The notes under the pieces were generated by a model, which was not told the origin of the DNA, searched no databases, and saw nothing but the letters and a program-made list of their open reading frames with translations. A DNA stretch of 64,000 nucleotides from contig JACKCB010000002.1 in NCBI GenBank assembly GCA_020634235.1, positions 1,612,001 to 1,676,000 on the forward strand, written 5' to 3'. The DNA is from Ardenticatenaceae bacterium. Lineage in GTDB: Bacteria > Chloroflexota > Anaerolineae > Promineifilales > Promineifilaceae. The position numbers and the translations under genes were made by a program. Shown one piece after another: positions 32,303-40,514 of the stretch (the stretch's first letter is position 1; each line of letters begins with the position of its first letter).

Positions 32303-34387
32303 ATGAGCGAGCAAATGGACACACCCGCAGGTGAAAATAGGGGCGGTCTGCGCCTGGTGAGCAACGGGCGCGCCCTGGCTCTGCTGCTGTTGGTTCTGGT
32401 TAGCCTGGTTGGCGGCGCATGGCTGCTTGCCGGGGCCGCCGCCCAGGGCACGGGGATGCCGCCGCCATTATTGCCCTTTGTGCTGCTGTTTCTGGCGGCG
32501 TTGGGGTTGATTGTGGGGCAGGAACAGGAGCGGGCTGTGGTCCCGGCCGGGGCGGAGCCGGCCCGGCACCCAGTGTGGGCGACTTTGGGATTGGCGAACC
32601 TCCCGGCCGGGGTGCCGCCCTGGCGCATGGCTGCCCTACTGAGCGCCATTATCCTCACCCTGATCGTGTTGGCCCGGCTGCCGGCAATGAGCGTTACCGA
32701 CAACTACCTGCTCGTCTTCCTGGGCTGGCTGGCCGCGACTATTCTGTACATTGTGGCCGTCCATCCACCGCCGCGCGGCCTGTGGGGGCGCTGGCGTGCT
32801 TACCTGGCCGGGGTGTGGGCGCAGCAGCGCCTGGCCGTGCTGCTGTTGGGCGGCATCCTGCTGTTGGCCTTTTTACTGCGCAGCGTAGCCATTGGCACCC
32901 TGCCCCACACCCTTAGTGGCGATGAAGGTTCCCAGGGATTGGAGGCGCTGCGGGTGCTCAACCGCGAGATCCGCAACCCCTTCACCACCGGCTGGCTGGG
33001 CGTGCCTACTATGAGTTTCTTTTTCAACAGCATCACCATCAAGCTGTTGGGGCCTACCAATGCGGCGCTGCGCTTGCCGTGGGCCGTAGTTGGCACGCTC
33101 ACCGTGGCGGCCACATTCTTCCTGGTGAAGCGGTTGACCAATCTGCCGTTGGCCCTGGCTACCACTGCCCTGGTTGCGGTGTATCATTACCATATCCACT
33201 ACTCCCGGCTGGGTTCCAACCAGGTGGCCGATCCGCTGTTTGTGGTTTTGTCGCTGCTCTTCTTGTACCGGGCTTTGGATGAGCAACGGGCCTTTGATTG
33301 GGCGATGGCCGGCGTGACGAGCGCGTTGGCGCTCTATTTTTACGCTGGGGCCCGTTTTACCCCTATTATCATCATCGCGCTGCTGCTCTACCACTTCATC
33401 CGCAGCCCTCGCCGCTTTGGGCAGGAGCACGTTAGTGGCGTTGTGATTATGTTGGGGGCATTTCTGGTGGTTGGAGCCCCCATGCTGCAATACGCGCTGC
33501 GCTTTCCCGACGATTTTAATGCCCGCCTGAATCAGGTGGGCATTGTGCAGAGTGGCTGGCTGGCCAATGAGGTGGCCAACACTGGGCGCGGCCTGGTTGA
33601 GGTCTTGTCAGACCAGTTCCGGCGCGCTTTTCTGGCGTATAATTACTACCCGGACCGCACCGTCTGGTATGGTTTGCGCGAACCGCTGCTGGATCCGGTG
33701 TTTGGGGCGATTTTTCTGTTGGGGTTGTTTTACGGTACGCTGCGCCTCTTTGGCGACGAGCGGGGGCAGCGGCTGGCGCCCATGGTGGCCTGGTGGTGGG
33801 GGGGCATTATCCTGGGGGGTATGTTGACCGAAAGCCCGCCCTCTACGCAGCGGTTGATTACAACCAGCATCCCGACGTGCTTCTTTGTGGCGTTGGCCCT
33901 GTGGGAGATTTTGCGGCTGGCGGAAACGGCCATTGCCGGGGTGCCGCGCCGCCTGCTCATGGCCCTGGGTGTGGCGGTTTTTGCGGTGATCAGCCTGCAA
34001 ACTTATTTTGTGGCGTTTGCGCCACAGCGCATTTATGGCGGCAGCCATGCAGAGTTGGGCACGGACCTGGCCCCGTTGTTGAATGCGCTGGATGAGACGC
34101 ACGAGGCCTTTTTTGTGGGCGCGCCGTGGATGTATTGGGGGTTTGGCACGATTCCCTACATGGTGCAGGAGATGCCCGGCCGGGACATTCTGGAGCCGCT
34201 TACTCAGCCGCCAGCGCCGGATTTGCTGTCTCCCGGCCGGGGTGGGGTTTTCATCTTCCTGCCGGAGCGGGCCAATGAGCTGGCACTGGTGCAAGAAGCA
34301 TTCCCCAACGGCCAGTTACAGGAGCTGCGTGCGACAGATACCGATGGCCGGCTGATGGCCTTGTTGTACATTGTGCCGCCACCGTAA
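32303..34387 (+). CDS. GT39/ArnT-like membrane glycosyltransferase (no C-terminal module)
   Basis: 694 residues from the ATG at 32303 (MSEQMDTPAG); the open frame upstream to 32171 overlaps the divergent gene and is not family-like. Unlike its cousins at 17-27 kb it has an N-terminal pair of helices (LVLVSLVGGAWLLAGAA and WRMAALLSAIIL) before the catalytic part. The catalytic motif is LSGDEGSQGLEALRVLNRE, then GWLGVPTMSFFF and YHYHIHYSRLGSNQVADPL, matching PMT/ArnT-type transferases that use polyprenyl-phosphate sugars. About twelve helices are followed by a short extracytoplasmic tail (~100 residues) without the FVHL...DGPP module. Acceptor unknown. Confidence 0.85.
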   Translation: MSEQMDTPAGENRGGLRLVSNGRALALLLLVLVSLVGGAWLLAGAAAQGTGMPPPLLPFVLLFLAALGLIVGQEQERAVVPAGAEPARHPVWATLGLANLPAGVPPWRMAALLSAIILTLIVLARLPAMSVTDNYLLVFLGWLAATILYIVAVHPPPRGLWGRWRAYLAGVWAQQRLAVLLLGGILLLAFLLRSVAIGTLPHTLSGDEGSQGLEALRVLNREIRNPFTTGWLGVPTMSFFFNSITIKLLGPTNAALRLPWAVVGTLTVAATFFLVKRLTNLPLALATTALVAVYHYHIHYSRLGSNQVADPLFVVLSLLFLYRALDEQRAFDWAMAGVTSALALYFYAGARFTPIIIIALLLYHFIRSPRRFGQEHVSGVVIMLGAFLVVGAPMLQYALRFPDDFNARLNQVGIVQSGWLANEVANTGRGLVEVLSDQFRRAFLAYNYYPDRTVWYGLREPLLDPVFGAIFLLGLFYGTLRLFGDERGQRLAPMVAWWWGGIILGGMLTESPPSTQRLITTSIPTCFFVALALWEILRLAETAIAGVPRRLLMALGVAVFAVISLQTYFVAFAPQRIYGGSHAELGTDLAPLLNALDETHEAFFVGAPWMYWGFGTIPYMVQEMPGRDILEPLTQPPAPDLLSPGRGGVFIFLPERANELALVQEAFPNGQLQELRATDTDGRLMALLYIVPPP

Positions 34388-34398
34388 GCGTTCTTGCC

Positions 34399-35376
34399 CT
34401 ACTCGCTGGAATCCGCGTCGGGAGAGGTGTGCAGCCCGGCCGGGCGGCGCAGCTCGGTATTGAACATGTAGCTGCTTTTGACACTCCACAGACCATCCCC
34501 ATTATCGTTTTGCCAATGATCATAGAAGCCCTGGATGCGGCTGTCCAGCAGGTCGATCTGGTGCAGCAAGATAGCCTCCAGCGTCTTGGGTAGCACGGGC
34601 GAACCCCATTCCAGTGTGCCGTGGTGGGAGGCGATGAGATGGACCAACTGCCGCAGCTCCCCGGCCGGGATGGTATTCAGTTCAGCTGCTGCTTTCTCGA
34701 CCATGGCCACGGCGCGCACAATGTGCCCTACCAGCCGGCCATCATCGGAGAAGGAGAAGCCATCGGCCACAGCATATTCCAGCGCCTTGCCGGCGTCATG
34801 GAGCAGCGTTCCCGCCAATAGCAAATCAAGATTGACATAATCGTAATGCCCGGCCAGATAGCGGGCGATCTGGGCCATGCTGAGGGTGTGTTCCAGCAGG
34901 CCACCGATGCAGGCGTGGTGCATGGTGCGCGCGGCCGGGGCGCTGGCAAAGCGGGGCAAGAAATCGTCGGCCAGGAGGATGTGGGCGACCAGTTCCTGCC
35001 AGGGTTCGGCCAGTCCGGCGATGGTTTGGCGCAGTTCCGCGATCATTTCGTTGCCCGGCCGGGCGCTGGTAGGCAGAAAATAGGACATATCCGGCACGAG
35101 CCACTGATTAACATCGGACACGCTTATTTGCAGTGCTTCGCGATAGTTGTTCACCTGACCAGACACCAGCAGGACCAGGCCAGGGCGCAGCCAGGCATCA
35201 ATGTGAGCCGGGATATCCCAAAACACACCGTTAATCTGGCCGCTGTTGTCGCTGAACGTGCAAAGTGCGTAGGGCCGGTTGTCTTTGGTAGTGCGCCGGG
35301 TCAGGTCGCGCAGTAGCAGGGGGACGTTTTCTAGCAGTTCTCGTTCGGTAAAGTCGCTGATGTATTTTGTTTTCAC
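34399..35376 (-). CDS. YhaM-like 3'-5' exoribonuclease (OB fold + HD domain)
   Basis: 325 residues. An N-terminal OB-fold (ENVPLLLRDLTRRTTKDNR, ALCTFSDNSGQINGVFWD) binds nucleic acid; the C-terminal HD phosphohydrolase has HHACIGGLLEHTLSMAQ, LLLAGTLLHDAGKA and HLIASHHGTLEWGSP. This order and length are those of the YhaM/CBF1 family of Mn-dependent 3'-5' exonucleases that take part in RNA turnover and may act on DNA. The start codon is GTG at 35376, with AGGAA 5-9 bp upstream. It is convergent with the glycosyltransferase (11 bp apart) and divergent from ubiX. Confidence 0.92.
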   Translation of the reverse strand: MKTKYISDFTERELLENVPLLLRDLTRRTTKDNRPYALCTFSDNSGQINGVFWDIPAHIDAWLRPGLVLLVSGQVNNYREALQISVSDVNQWLVPDMSYFLPTSARPGNEMIAELRQTIAGLAEPWQELVAHILLADDFLPRFASAPAARTMHHACIGGLLEHTLSMAQIARYLAGHYDYVNLDLLLAGTLLHDAGKALEYAVADGFSFSDDGRLVGHIVRAVAMVEKAAAELNTIPAGELRQLVHLIASHHGTLEWGSPVLPKTLEAILLHQIDLLDSRIQGFYDHWQNDNGDGLWSVKSSYMFNTELRRPAGLHTSPDADSSE

Positions 35377-35598
35377 ACAAGTTCCTGTGGGCGCTGCCAG
35401 CCACCCGGCCGGGGTCTTTTCTGGCGGCGACGGTGCTGGCCAGGCGCGCTGTTAGCATTTGGGGTGCAATTCAAGTTGATCGCGGTTTTCATTTTGACCG
35501 AACCAATTATAATCACAGAAGTGGCGGCCGCCATGTTGACATAATCTATAAGGTATTTGCCTGGCCGCGCTGCGGCTGGCGAACCTGAAGGCAAGAAC

Positions 35599-36186
35599 AT
35601 GAAACGGTTGATTGTTGGGATTTCAGGGGCAAGTGGGGTCATCTATGGCATTCGTTTGCTGGAGGTTTTGCGGGATGTGCCGGAGGTGGAAACGCACCTG
35701 GTCGTGAGCACCGCTGCGGCGCAGACGATTGGCCTGGAGACGGATTACGCGGTGGCGCAGGTGGAAGCGCTGGCGGACGTAACCTATCGTTTTCGCGATA
35801 TTGCGGCGGCCATTTCGTCAGGGTCATTCCGTACGGAGGGTATGATTGTTGTTCCCTGCTCCATGAAGACCCTGGCCGGGATTGCCAACTCGTTTAGCGA
35901 TAACCTGTTGCTGCGAGCGGCGGACGTGGTGCTAAAAGATCGGCGGCGGCTGGTTATTGTTCCACGTGAAACACCGCTGCACCTGGGGCACCTGCGGCTG
36001 TTGACGCAGGTAGCGGAACTGGGAGCAATTATCGTGCCGCCCATGCCCGCCTTTTACCACCGGCCGCAAACAATCGATGACATCATCAACCAGACGGTGA
36101 ACCGGGTACTGGACCTGGTAGACGTGGTGCTGCCGGCCGACCTGTTTGCCCGGTGGGCCGGCGGGCGGGCCAGCCATGGGGCGTGA
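35599..36186 (+). CDS. ubiX: UbiX flavin prenyltransferase
   Basis: Makes prenylated FMN from FMN and dimethylallyl phosphate, the cofactor of UbiD-type decarboxylases. 195 residues starting MKRLIVGISGASGVIYGIRL. Landmarks are the SSGSFRTEGMIVVPCSMKTL flavin/substrate loop, RRRLVIVPRETPLHLGHL and AIIVPPMPAFYHRPQTIDD. No ubiD lies nearby in the window. Translation starts at the ATG 35599; an earlier in-frame start at 35557 adds a non-family segment. TATAAT at 35508 could be the -10 (TTTTCA 16 bp upstream). A perfect parS site is embedded at 35958-35973, encoding part of the RLVIVPRETPL stretch. The gene overlaps the next by 11 bp. Confidence 0.95.
   Translation: MKRLIVGISGASGVIYGIRLLEVLRDVPEVETHLVVSTAAAQTIGLETDYAVAQVEALADVTYRFRDIAAAISSGSFRTEGMIVVPCSMKTLAGIANSFSDNLLLRAADVVLKDRRRLVIVPRETPLHLGHLRLLTQVAELGAIIVPPMPAFYHRPQTIDDIINQTVNRVLDLVDVVLPADLFARWAGGRASHGA
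35958..35973. promoter_or_regulatory. parS centromere-like site (exact match)
   Basis: TGTTCCACGTGAAACA, a 16-bp near-palindrome identical to the Bacillus subtilis parS consensus that binds ParB/Spo0J. It lies within ubiX, as chromosomal parS sites often do within genes. Confidence 0.9.
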
Positions 36187-36628
36187 TCCGCGCGCCCTGG
36201 CCCTGGCCTATCTGGCCGGGCATCAGGTGATGACGCTGGCCACCTTTGGCCCGCTGGGGCTTTGGGCGGCGGCTGTGTTTTACGTGAACGATGGATTTGA
36301 CCTGTACTTCCTGTCGGCTGCCCATACGCGCCACGCACAGAACCTGGCCACCCGGCCGGGAGTGGCGGCCACGATCCAGGAAGATTATCGCGACTGGGAG
36401 GCCATCCGGGGGATTCAGTTGGAGGGCGTGGTGCAACTGCTGGATGGTCCCGGCCGGGACGCCGCCGTCAGTCGCTACCAGGCCAAATACCCGTTTATCA
36501 ATCGATCCACCCAACTGGCCGCCGCCCTGACCCGTATCGGCTGGTACCGGCTGCAGCCCACGCAGTTGTACTTCATCGACAACAGCCAGGGATTGGGCCA
36601 TCGCGACCAGATTACGTTGGGCGATTAA
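36176..36628 (+). CDS. Pyridoxamine 5'-phosphate oxidase-like FMN-binding split-barrel protein
   Basis: 150 residues with a split-barrel fold: LAGHQVMTLATFGPLGLWAA is the first hairpin of the PPOX fold, followed by YFLSAAHTRHAQNLATRPGV (cofactor phosphate-binding region) and a FINRSTQLAAAL helix. Such proteins bind FMN, F420 or haem and the reaction here cannot be told. The ATG at 36176 overlaps the ubiX stop by 11 bp, so the two are likely cotranscribed, perhaps linked through flavin chemistry. The last 4 bp overlap the stop of the convergent NYN gene. Confidence 0.85.
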   Translation: MGRDPRALALAYLAGHQVMTLATFGPLGLWAAAVFYVNDGFDLYFLSAAHTRHAQNLATRPGVAATIQEDYRDWEAIRGIQLEGVVQLLDGPGRDAAVSRYQAKYPFINRSTQLAAALTRIGWYRLQPTQLYFIDNSQGLGHRDQITLGD

Positions 36629-37686
36629 CCGGCCGCGGCCCCATTGGCATTGTAGCGGTTGTGCACGATCTTCAGGTAGCGGGCATGGCCGGTGGAATCA
36701 TACAGCGCCACGGCGGCCTCCTGCAGGTCAAAGGGGTCGCTTGAAGCGGCGATCTCTTTCAGGTAAAGTGCGTCACAGCGCAGCACCGCTTCCTGAAAGG
36801 GTCGCTCTCCTTCCAGGAGCATCTGCACCGGGGCCGTGGAGAGCGACTTGCCCCGCCCGACGTTGATGATCGCGGCGCGCTTGGCGGCCAGCAGCATCGC
36901 GTTAATCAGATTCTTGGAGATCTTGTCTTCACCGTCGTCACGATGCAGATCGTAAACGCCTTTCACTAGTTCACCCCATAAGATCTCATCGCGGGCATGC
37001 AGCAAAGCGATCATGTCCTTCAGGATGATCATGCGTGTTTTGGGTGGGGCCAGGCGCAGGCCGCGCTGCTTCAGCGTTTTTTGGTAGCGGCTGGCCAGGG
37101 TGGCGACGGTGGGCGGCGGTGAGGCTGTTTCCCCGGCCGGGGCCTTGGCCGGCTTCTCGTCGGCTGCTTCCGGCAGCTTTACTTTCTTGACCGGCAGTGG
37201 CGATGGTGATTTGCCCCTCGCGGCCTCCAGTAGATCTTCATAAAAAATGTACTCATCGCACAACTTCACCAGGCTGCGGCTGGCGGTGTGGCGAATGCCC
37301 AAACCCAGCACAACTTTGCCGCGTTTGCGCAAGGTTTGCACCAGGGGCGTAAAGTCGCGGTCGCCGGTGAGCAGTACATAAGTGGAGAACTCATGACCGT
37401 CGAGCAGCGTTTCCATGGCATCAACGACCAGCTGCATGTCGGCCAGATTCTTGCTGACTTTGTTCAGGCGCACGGCGGATTGCAGCTCGAAACCGGCTGC
37501 GGCCAGGTCTTCGGGCACGCGCTGGTTTTGCCGCCAATCGCCATAGGCGCGGCGTAGGACAACGCGTCCCTGGGTCACATCTTTTAGATGGTCCAGAATT
37601 AGATTGATATCAAAAGCCAGGTTAACTTGCCGTGAGGCAATAATCAGATTGTCCAGGTCCAAAAATACGGCAACATCATTACTCAT
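36625..37686 (-). CDS. NYN-domain (LabA/DUF88) protein with C-terminal winged-helix-like region
   Basis: 353 residues. The N-terminal NYN ribonuclease-like domain has the acidic active-site residues in DVAVFLDLDNLI, DMQLVVDAMETL and LLTGDRDFTPLVQTLRKRG. A Pro/Ala/Lys-rich linker (~170-195) leads to a C-terminal region, RLAPPKTRMIILKDMIALL and KISKNLINAMLLAAKRAAII, resembling an OST-HTH/LOTUS-type RNA-binding unit; that second call is weaker. It is probably an RNA-processing enzyme. Convergent overlap (4 bp) with the PPOX gene. Its promoter is probably the minus-strand TTGTCA/TAGAAT pair at 37807-37780. Confidence 0.87.
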   Translation of the reverse strand: MSNDVAVFLDLDNLIIASRQVNLAFDINLILDHLKDVTQGRVVLRRAYGDWRQNQRVPEDLAAAGFELQSAVRLNKVSKNLADMQLVVDAMETLLDGHEFSTYVLLTGDRDFTPLVQTLRKRGKVVLGLGIRHTASRSLVKLCDEYIFYEDLLEAARGKSPSPLPVKKVKLPEAADEKPAKAPAGETASPPPTVATLASRYQKTLKQRGLRLAPPKTRMIILKDMIALLHARDEILWGELVKGVYDLHRDDGEDKISKNLINAMLLAAKRAAIINVGRGKSLSTAPVQMLLEGERPFQEAVLRCDALYLKEIAASSDPFDLQEAAVALYDSTGHARYLKIVHNRYNANGAAAG

Positions 37687-37779
37687 TTGACTGCTCTATC
37701 CCGTTCCGGGGGCGTTTTGGCTGCGGATGCCCCGGCAGCTCCAGCAAATGCGGGCCGGCATGGTATTTTATGAACTGCA

Positions 37780-37807
37780 ATTCTACTCGATTCGGCTATT
37801 GTGACAA
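37780..37807 (-). promoter_or_regulatory. Promoter of the NYN gene
   Basis: On the minus strand TTGTCA (37807-37802) and TAGAAT (37785-37780) are separated by 16 bp. The leader would be about 85 bases. Confidence 0.6.
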
Positions 37808-37839
37808 TTGGAACCCGGCCGGGTCGGCGGCCCCAATGC

Positions 37840-37855
37840 TGTTTCACGTGAAACC
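37840..37855. promoter_or_regulatory. parS site (15 of 16 bases)
   Basis: TGTTTCACGTGAAACC; only the last base departs from the consensus TGTTNCACGTGAAACA. Copies of CCCGGCCGGG lie on both sides (37814-37823 and 37858-37867), the right one only 2 bp away. Confidence 0.88.
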
Positions 37856-37977
37856 ATCCCGGCCGGGTTTTGCTATTTGCCCGATTCATGTTACCATAAT
37901 GATGTGGCATACTATGTCAACTAAACCACGGCCTGAACGGCTGTGGTAAGACACGGACCGCGCCGCCAACCGCCGCT

Positions 37978-37993
37978 TGTTTCACGTGAAACC
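37978..37993. promoter_or_regulatory. parS site (15 of 16 bases)
   Basis: TGTTTCACGTGAAACC, identical to the site at 37840 and 138 bp from it. The spacer 37687-38041 contains these two sites, a promoter for the leftward gene and an imperfect 8-bp hairpin at 37926-37946, and no gene. Confidence 0.88.
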
Positions 37994-38041
37994 GGTCCAC
38001 CGGGCGTTTTTGACGAACCTACAGTAGTATGGAGGTAGGCA

Positions 38042-38677
38042 ATGAAAGCAATCTTTCAAGGCAAATTCTGGCAGGCGTTCAAAACCTTTGCCATCCTGTT
38101 CTCATTCACCGTCAATGTCATCTTGCTGCTGGTGCTGCTGCTGGCTGCGCCGCTGATCCTGCCCATTGTGGGCACCATCGTCACCCCCCTGGTCGGCGGG
38201 CTGAATGACAGCTTCGTGCAAATGGGCGAGGCAACCATCACGCGCACCATCGAAGTCAATGACAATATCCCCGTGGTGTTTGAACTGCCCGTCTCCACCG
38301 CCACCACGGTTGTCCTGCTTAGCCCGGTGCCCCTGAGCATCCCGGCCCAGTTTGTGCTGCCGGCCGGTGGTGGCTACATCAACGGCACGGTCTCGATCAA
38401 CCTCCCGGCCGGGTTGCAATTGCCCGTCGCCCTGGATATCACCGTGCCAGTCTCGCAGACGGTGCCGGTTAACCTGCTAGTCGACGTGTCCATCCCCCTG
38501 GATGAGACGGAGCTGGGCGCACCCTTCATGCAGTTGCAGCAGCTCTTCGCCCCGCTGGACAGCTTCCTCAGCGCCCTGCCGGGTGATAACGAGGAGCTGA
38601 TTGAGCGGATTCGCCAGGCAATGCTGCCGGCGAGCACCGCGCCAACACCAGAACCGGTGACCACCATCCCTGATTAA
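38042..38677 (+). CDS. Membrane-anchored protein of unknown function
   Basis: 211 residues; no family recognised. A single long hydrophobic stretch near the N-terminus (LFSFTVNVILLLVLLLAAPLILPIVGTIVTP) anchors a mostly beta-type domain with alternating polar and hydrophobic residues (ITRTIEVNDNIPVVFELPVS, TATTVVLLSPVPLSIPAQF, QTVPVNLLVDVSIPL). A short acidic and Thr/Pro-rich tail ends the protein. GGAGG is 5 bp from the ATG. It starts 48 bp after the second intergenic parS site; a methyltransferase gene follows after 19 bp, possibly cotranscribed. Confidence 0.75.
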   Translation: MKAIFQGKFWQAFKTFAILFSFTVNVILLLVLLLAAPLILPIVGTIVTPLVGGLNDSFVQMGEATITRTIEVNDNIPVVFELPVSTATTVVLLSPVPLSIPAQFVLPAGGGYINGTVSINLPAGLQLPVALDITVPVSQTVPVNLLVDVSIPLDETELGAPFMQLQQLFAPLDSFLSALPGDNEELIERIRQAMLPASTAPTPEPVTTIPD

Positions 38678-38696
38678 GCCGCCTGGCCACCCCACA

Positions 38697-39629
38697 ATGC
38701 CCTCACCCGTTATGGACGATACCCCGCCGGTTTGCGACTATGAAGGCTCCGACTACCGGACGCGCTTCTGGGAAGGCCAGGGTCGCAGCTATGAGGACCA
38801 GGTAGAACGAGTTGCCCTGCGCCGGCTGATGCCCCCGGCCGGGCAAACGCTCATCGAAATTGGGGCCGGCTTTGGCCGCCTGGCCGATGAGTACCGCGGC
38901 TACCGGCAGGTTGTCCTGTTTGACTACTCGCGCTCGCTGCTGCGCGAAGCCCAGGCACAGTTGCCGCAGTTGGCGGCCCCCGACACCCAGTTCATTTTTG
39001 TGGCCGGCAACTGGTACAAAATGCCTTTTGTGGCCGGCCTGTTTGATACCATGGTGCAGGTTCGCACGCTGCACCATGCGGCCGACGTGCCCGCCCTGAT
39101 GCAGCAGTTGGCGCGTATCGCCCGGCCGGGGGGCCGTTACGTCCTGGAGTTTGCCAATAAGCAGAATCTGAAGGCGATCTTGCGCTACAGCCTGCGCCGC
39201 CAGGATTGGTCCCCCTTCGCCCCAGAGCCGGTCGAGTTCACCGCCCTCAACTTCGATTTTCACCCCCACTGGATCCGGCAGCAGCTACAGCAGGCGGGCT
39301 TCCACCCCGGCCGGGTGCTGTCCGTTTCCCACTTCCGCCTGGGGGTGCTAAAAAAGGCGGTGCCCAACGGCTGGTTGGTGTGGGCCGACAGTCTGCTGCA
39401 AGCCACTGGCGGCTGGTGGCAGCTCACCCCCAGCATCTTCACCGCCAGCGCCCATCCAGAAGCGGGAGAATCAGCCCGGCCGGGGAGCTTCTTCGCTTGT
39501 CCCGAATGCGGCACACCACTCAGTCACATCCTTCCTGGGCCACAGAACACCCGCCTTACCTGTTCCGCCTGCGAGTTGCAGTGGGGCGTGACCGACGGAC
39601 TGTATGATTTCAAGGAGCCGCTTAAGTAG
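38697..39629 (+). CDS. SAM-dependent methyltransferase with C-terminal zinc ribbon
   Basis: 310 residues. The methyltransferase domain has motif I LIEIGAGFGRLADEY, VVLFDYSRSLLREA, and DTMVQVRTLHHAADVPALMQ followed by RIARPGGRYVLEFANK, as in UbiE/type-11 enzymes. The C-terminal ~45 residues hold two Cys pairs, FACPECGTPL and TCSACELQW, a Trm112-like or rubredoxin-like zinc ribbon. The two-domain layout resembles 23S rRNA and small-molecule methyltransferases with metal-binding ends, but the substrate is unknown. The start at 38697 is the first Met; a second Met five codons in is possible. Confidence 0.85.
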   Translation: MPSPVMDDTPPVCDYEGSDYRTRFWEGQGRSYEDQVERVALRRLMPPAGQTLIEIGAGFGRLADEYRGYRQVVLFDYSRSLLREAQAQLPQLAAPDTQFIFVAGNWYKMPFVAGLFDTMVQVRTLHHAADVPALMQQLARIARPGGRYVLEFANKQNLKAILRYSLRRQDWSPFAPEPVEFTALNFDFHPHWIRQQLQQAGFHPGRVLSVSHFRLGVLKKAVPNGWLVWADSLLQATGGWWQLTPSIFTASAHPEAGESARPGSFFACPECGTPLSHILPGPQNTRLTCSACELQWGVTDGLYDFKEPLK

Positions 39630-39763
39630 CGTCGGGTGGGGTTCGCTGCTTCGCGCAGGGTGCTCAGCAAGGTGTTACCGGCCTACGCTAACCTTCCGGG
39701 GGTTGCAATGCCCGTTCGATTATGCTATGCTACCGCATGACGCATTGCGTTATAAGGTGGTAC

Positions 39764-40321
39764 ATGGTAGAGAACGAGAAACAAACGATTCAGACAGATG
39801 ACGGTCAACTGCTTGAGATACGGCCCCTGGAATCAGCCGATGCCTACTTGCTGGTCGATCTATTCGATCATCTTAGTGCGGAGAGCCGCTACCGTCGCTT
39901 CAACCAGACCCTGGTGAGCCCGGACCCCATTCTGGTGGCCACCAACGCTCTGGAAATGGCCAATGTGCGGCCAGAGCAAGGTGCTGCCTGGCTGGCCTTT
40001 GCCCAACTTGCGCAAGCCGCCCCTGTTCCGGTTGCCGGGGTGCGCTACATGTTCACCGCCCCGCAAACGGCCGAGTTTTCGGTGACCGTTCGCGATGATT
40101 TCCAGGGGCGGGGGGTTGGCACGGCGCTGCTGGCCTTTGCCATGCAGCAGGCTTACGCGGCCGGCGTGCGCCGCGCCTACGCCCAGGTTCATTATGAAAA
40201 CCAGGCGCTGTTAGCCATTCTGCGCAAACTTGCCCTGCCGGTTCAGCGCGTGCGCGAAGGAGCCTATCTCCACCTCACAGTTGACCTGGCACCGCTAGAT
40301 GAGGCACTGCAACCCGCTTGA
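39764..40321 (+). CDS. GNAT-family N-acetyltransferase
   Basis: 185 residues. It starts MVENEKQTIQTDDGQLLEIR and has acetyl-CoA-binding motif A, FSVTVRDDFQGRGVGTALL, plus RRAYAQVHYENQALLAILRK in motif B. The LVDLFDHLSAESRYRRFNQT segment is shared with acetyltransferase domains that follow acyl-CoA synthetase (PatZ-type), which modify proteins on lysine. Here it stands alone without the synthetase part. The ATG at 39764 is preferred to an earlier one at 39722. The spacer 39630-39763 has a TATGCTATGCT tract around 39721 that may be a -10 region. Confidence 0.85.
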   Translation: MVENEKQTIQTDDGQLLEIRPLESADAYLLVDLFDHLSAESRYRRFNQTLVSPDPILVATNALEMANVRPEQGAAWLAFAQLAQAAPVPVAGVRYMFTAPQTAEFSVTVRDDFQGRGVGTALLAFAMQQAYAAGVRRAYAQVHYENQALLAILRKLALPVQRVREGAYLHLTVDLAPLDEALQPA

Positions 40322-40514
40322 TGGCGCTTGCCGCTGCGGCTGTGTCTTAGCGACAACCAGGTGGCAAAACATCAGCGGCGGGGGTAGCCAAAAGATACGG
40401 AATCTGCTAGGCTGAATAGCATAGCTTGCGCGAATATCTGGGTGTGGCCCGGCGGGTAGCGGCGTCTGCTGGTCGTGGCCGGGCGAGAACCCGCTTACAG
40501 AAAGGGGCTATGTT

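Noticed and set aside
35494..35513. TTGACC/TATAAT as the ubiX promoter
   Set aside because: Only 8 bp between the hexamers; TATAAT may still be used with TTTTCA 16 bp upstream, but this is weak.
37926..37946. Hairpin CCACGGCC/GGCTGTGG as a terminator
   Set aside because: One mismatch and no T-run follows; it lies between two parS sites.
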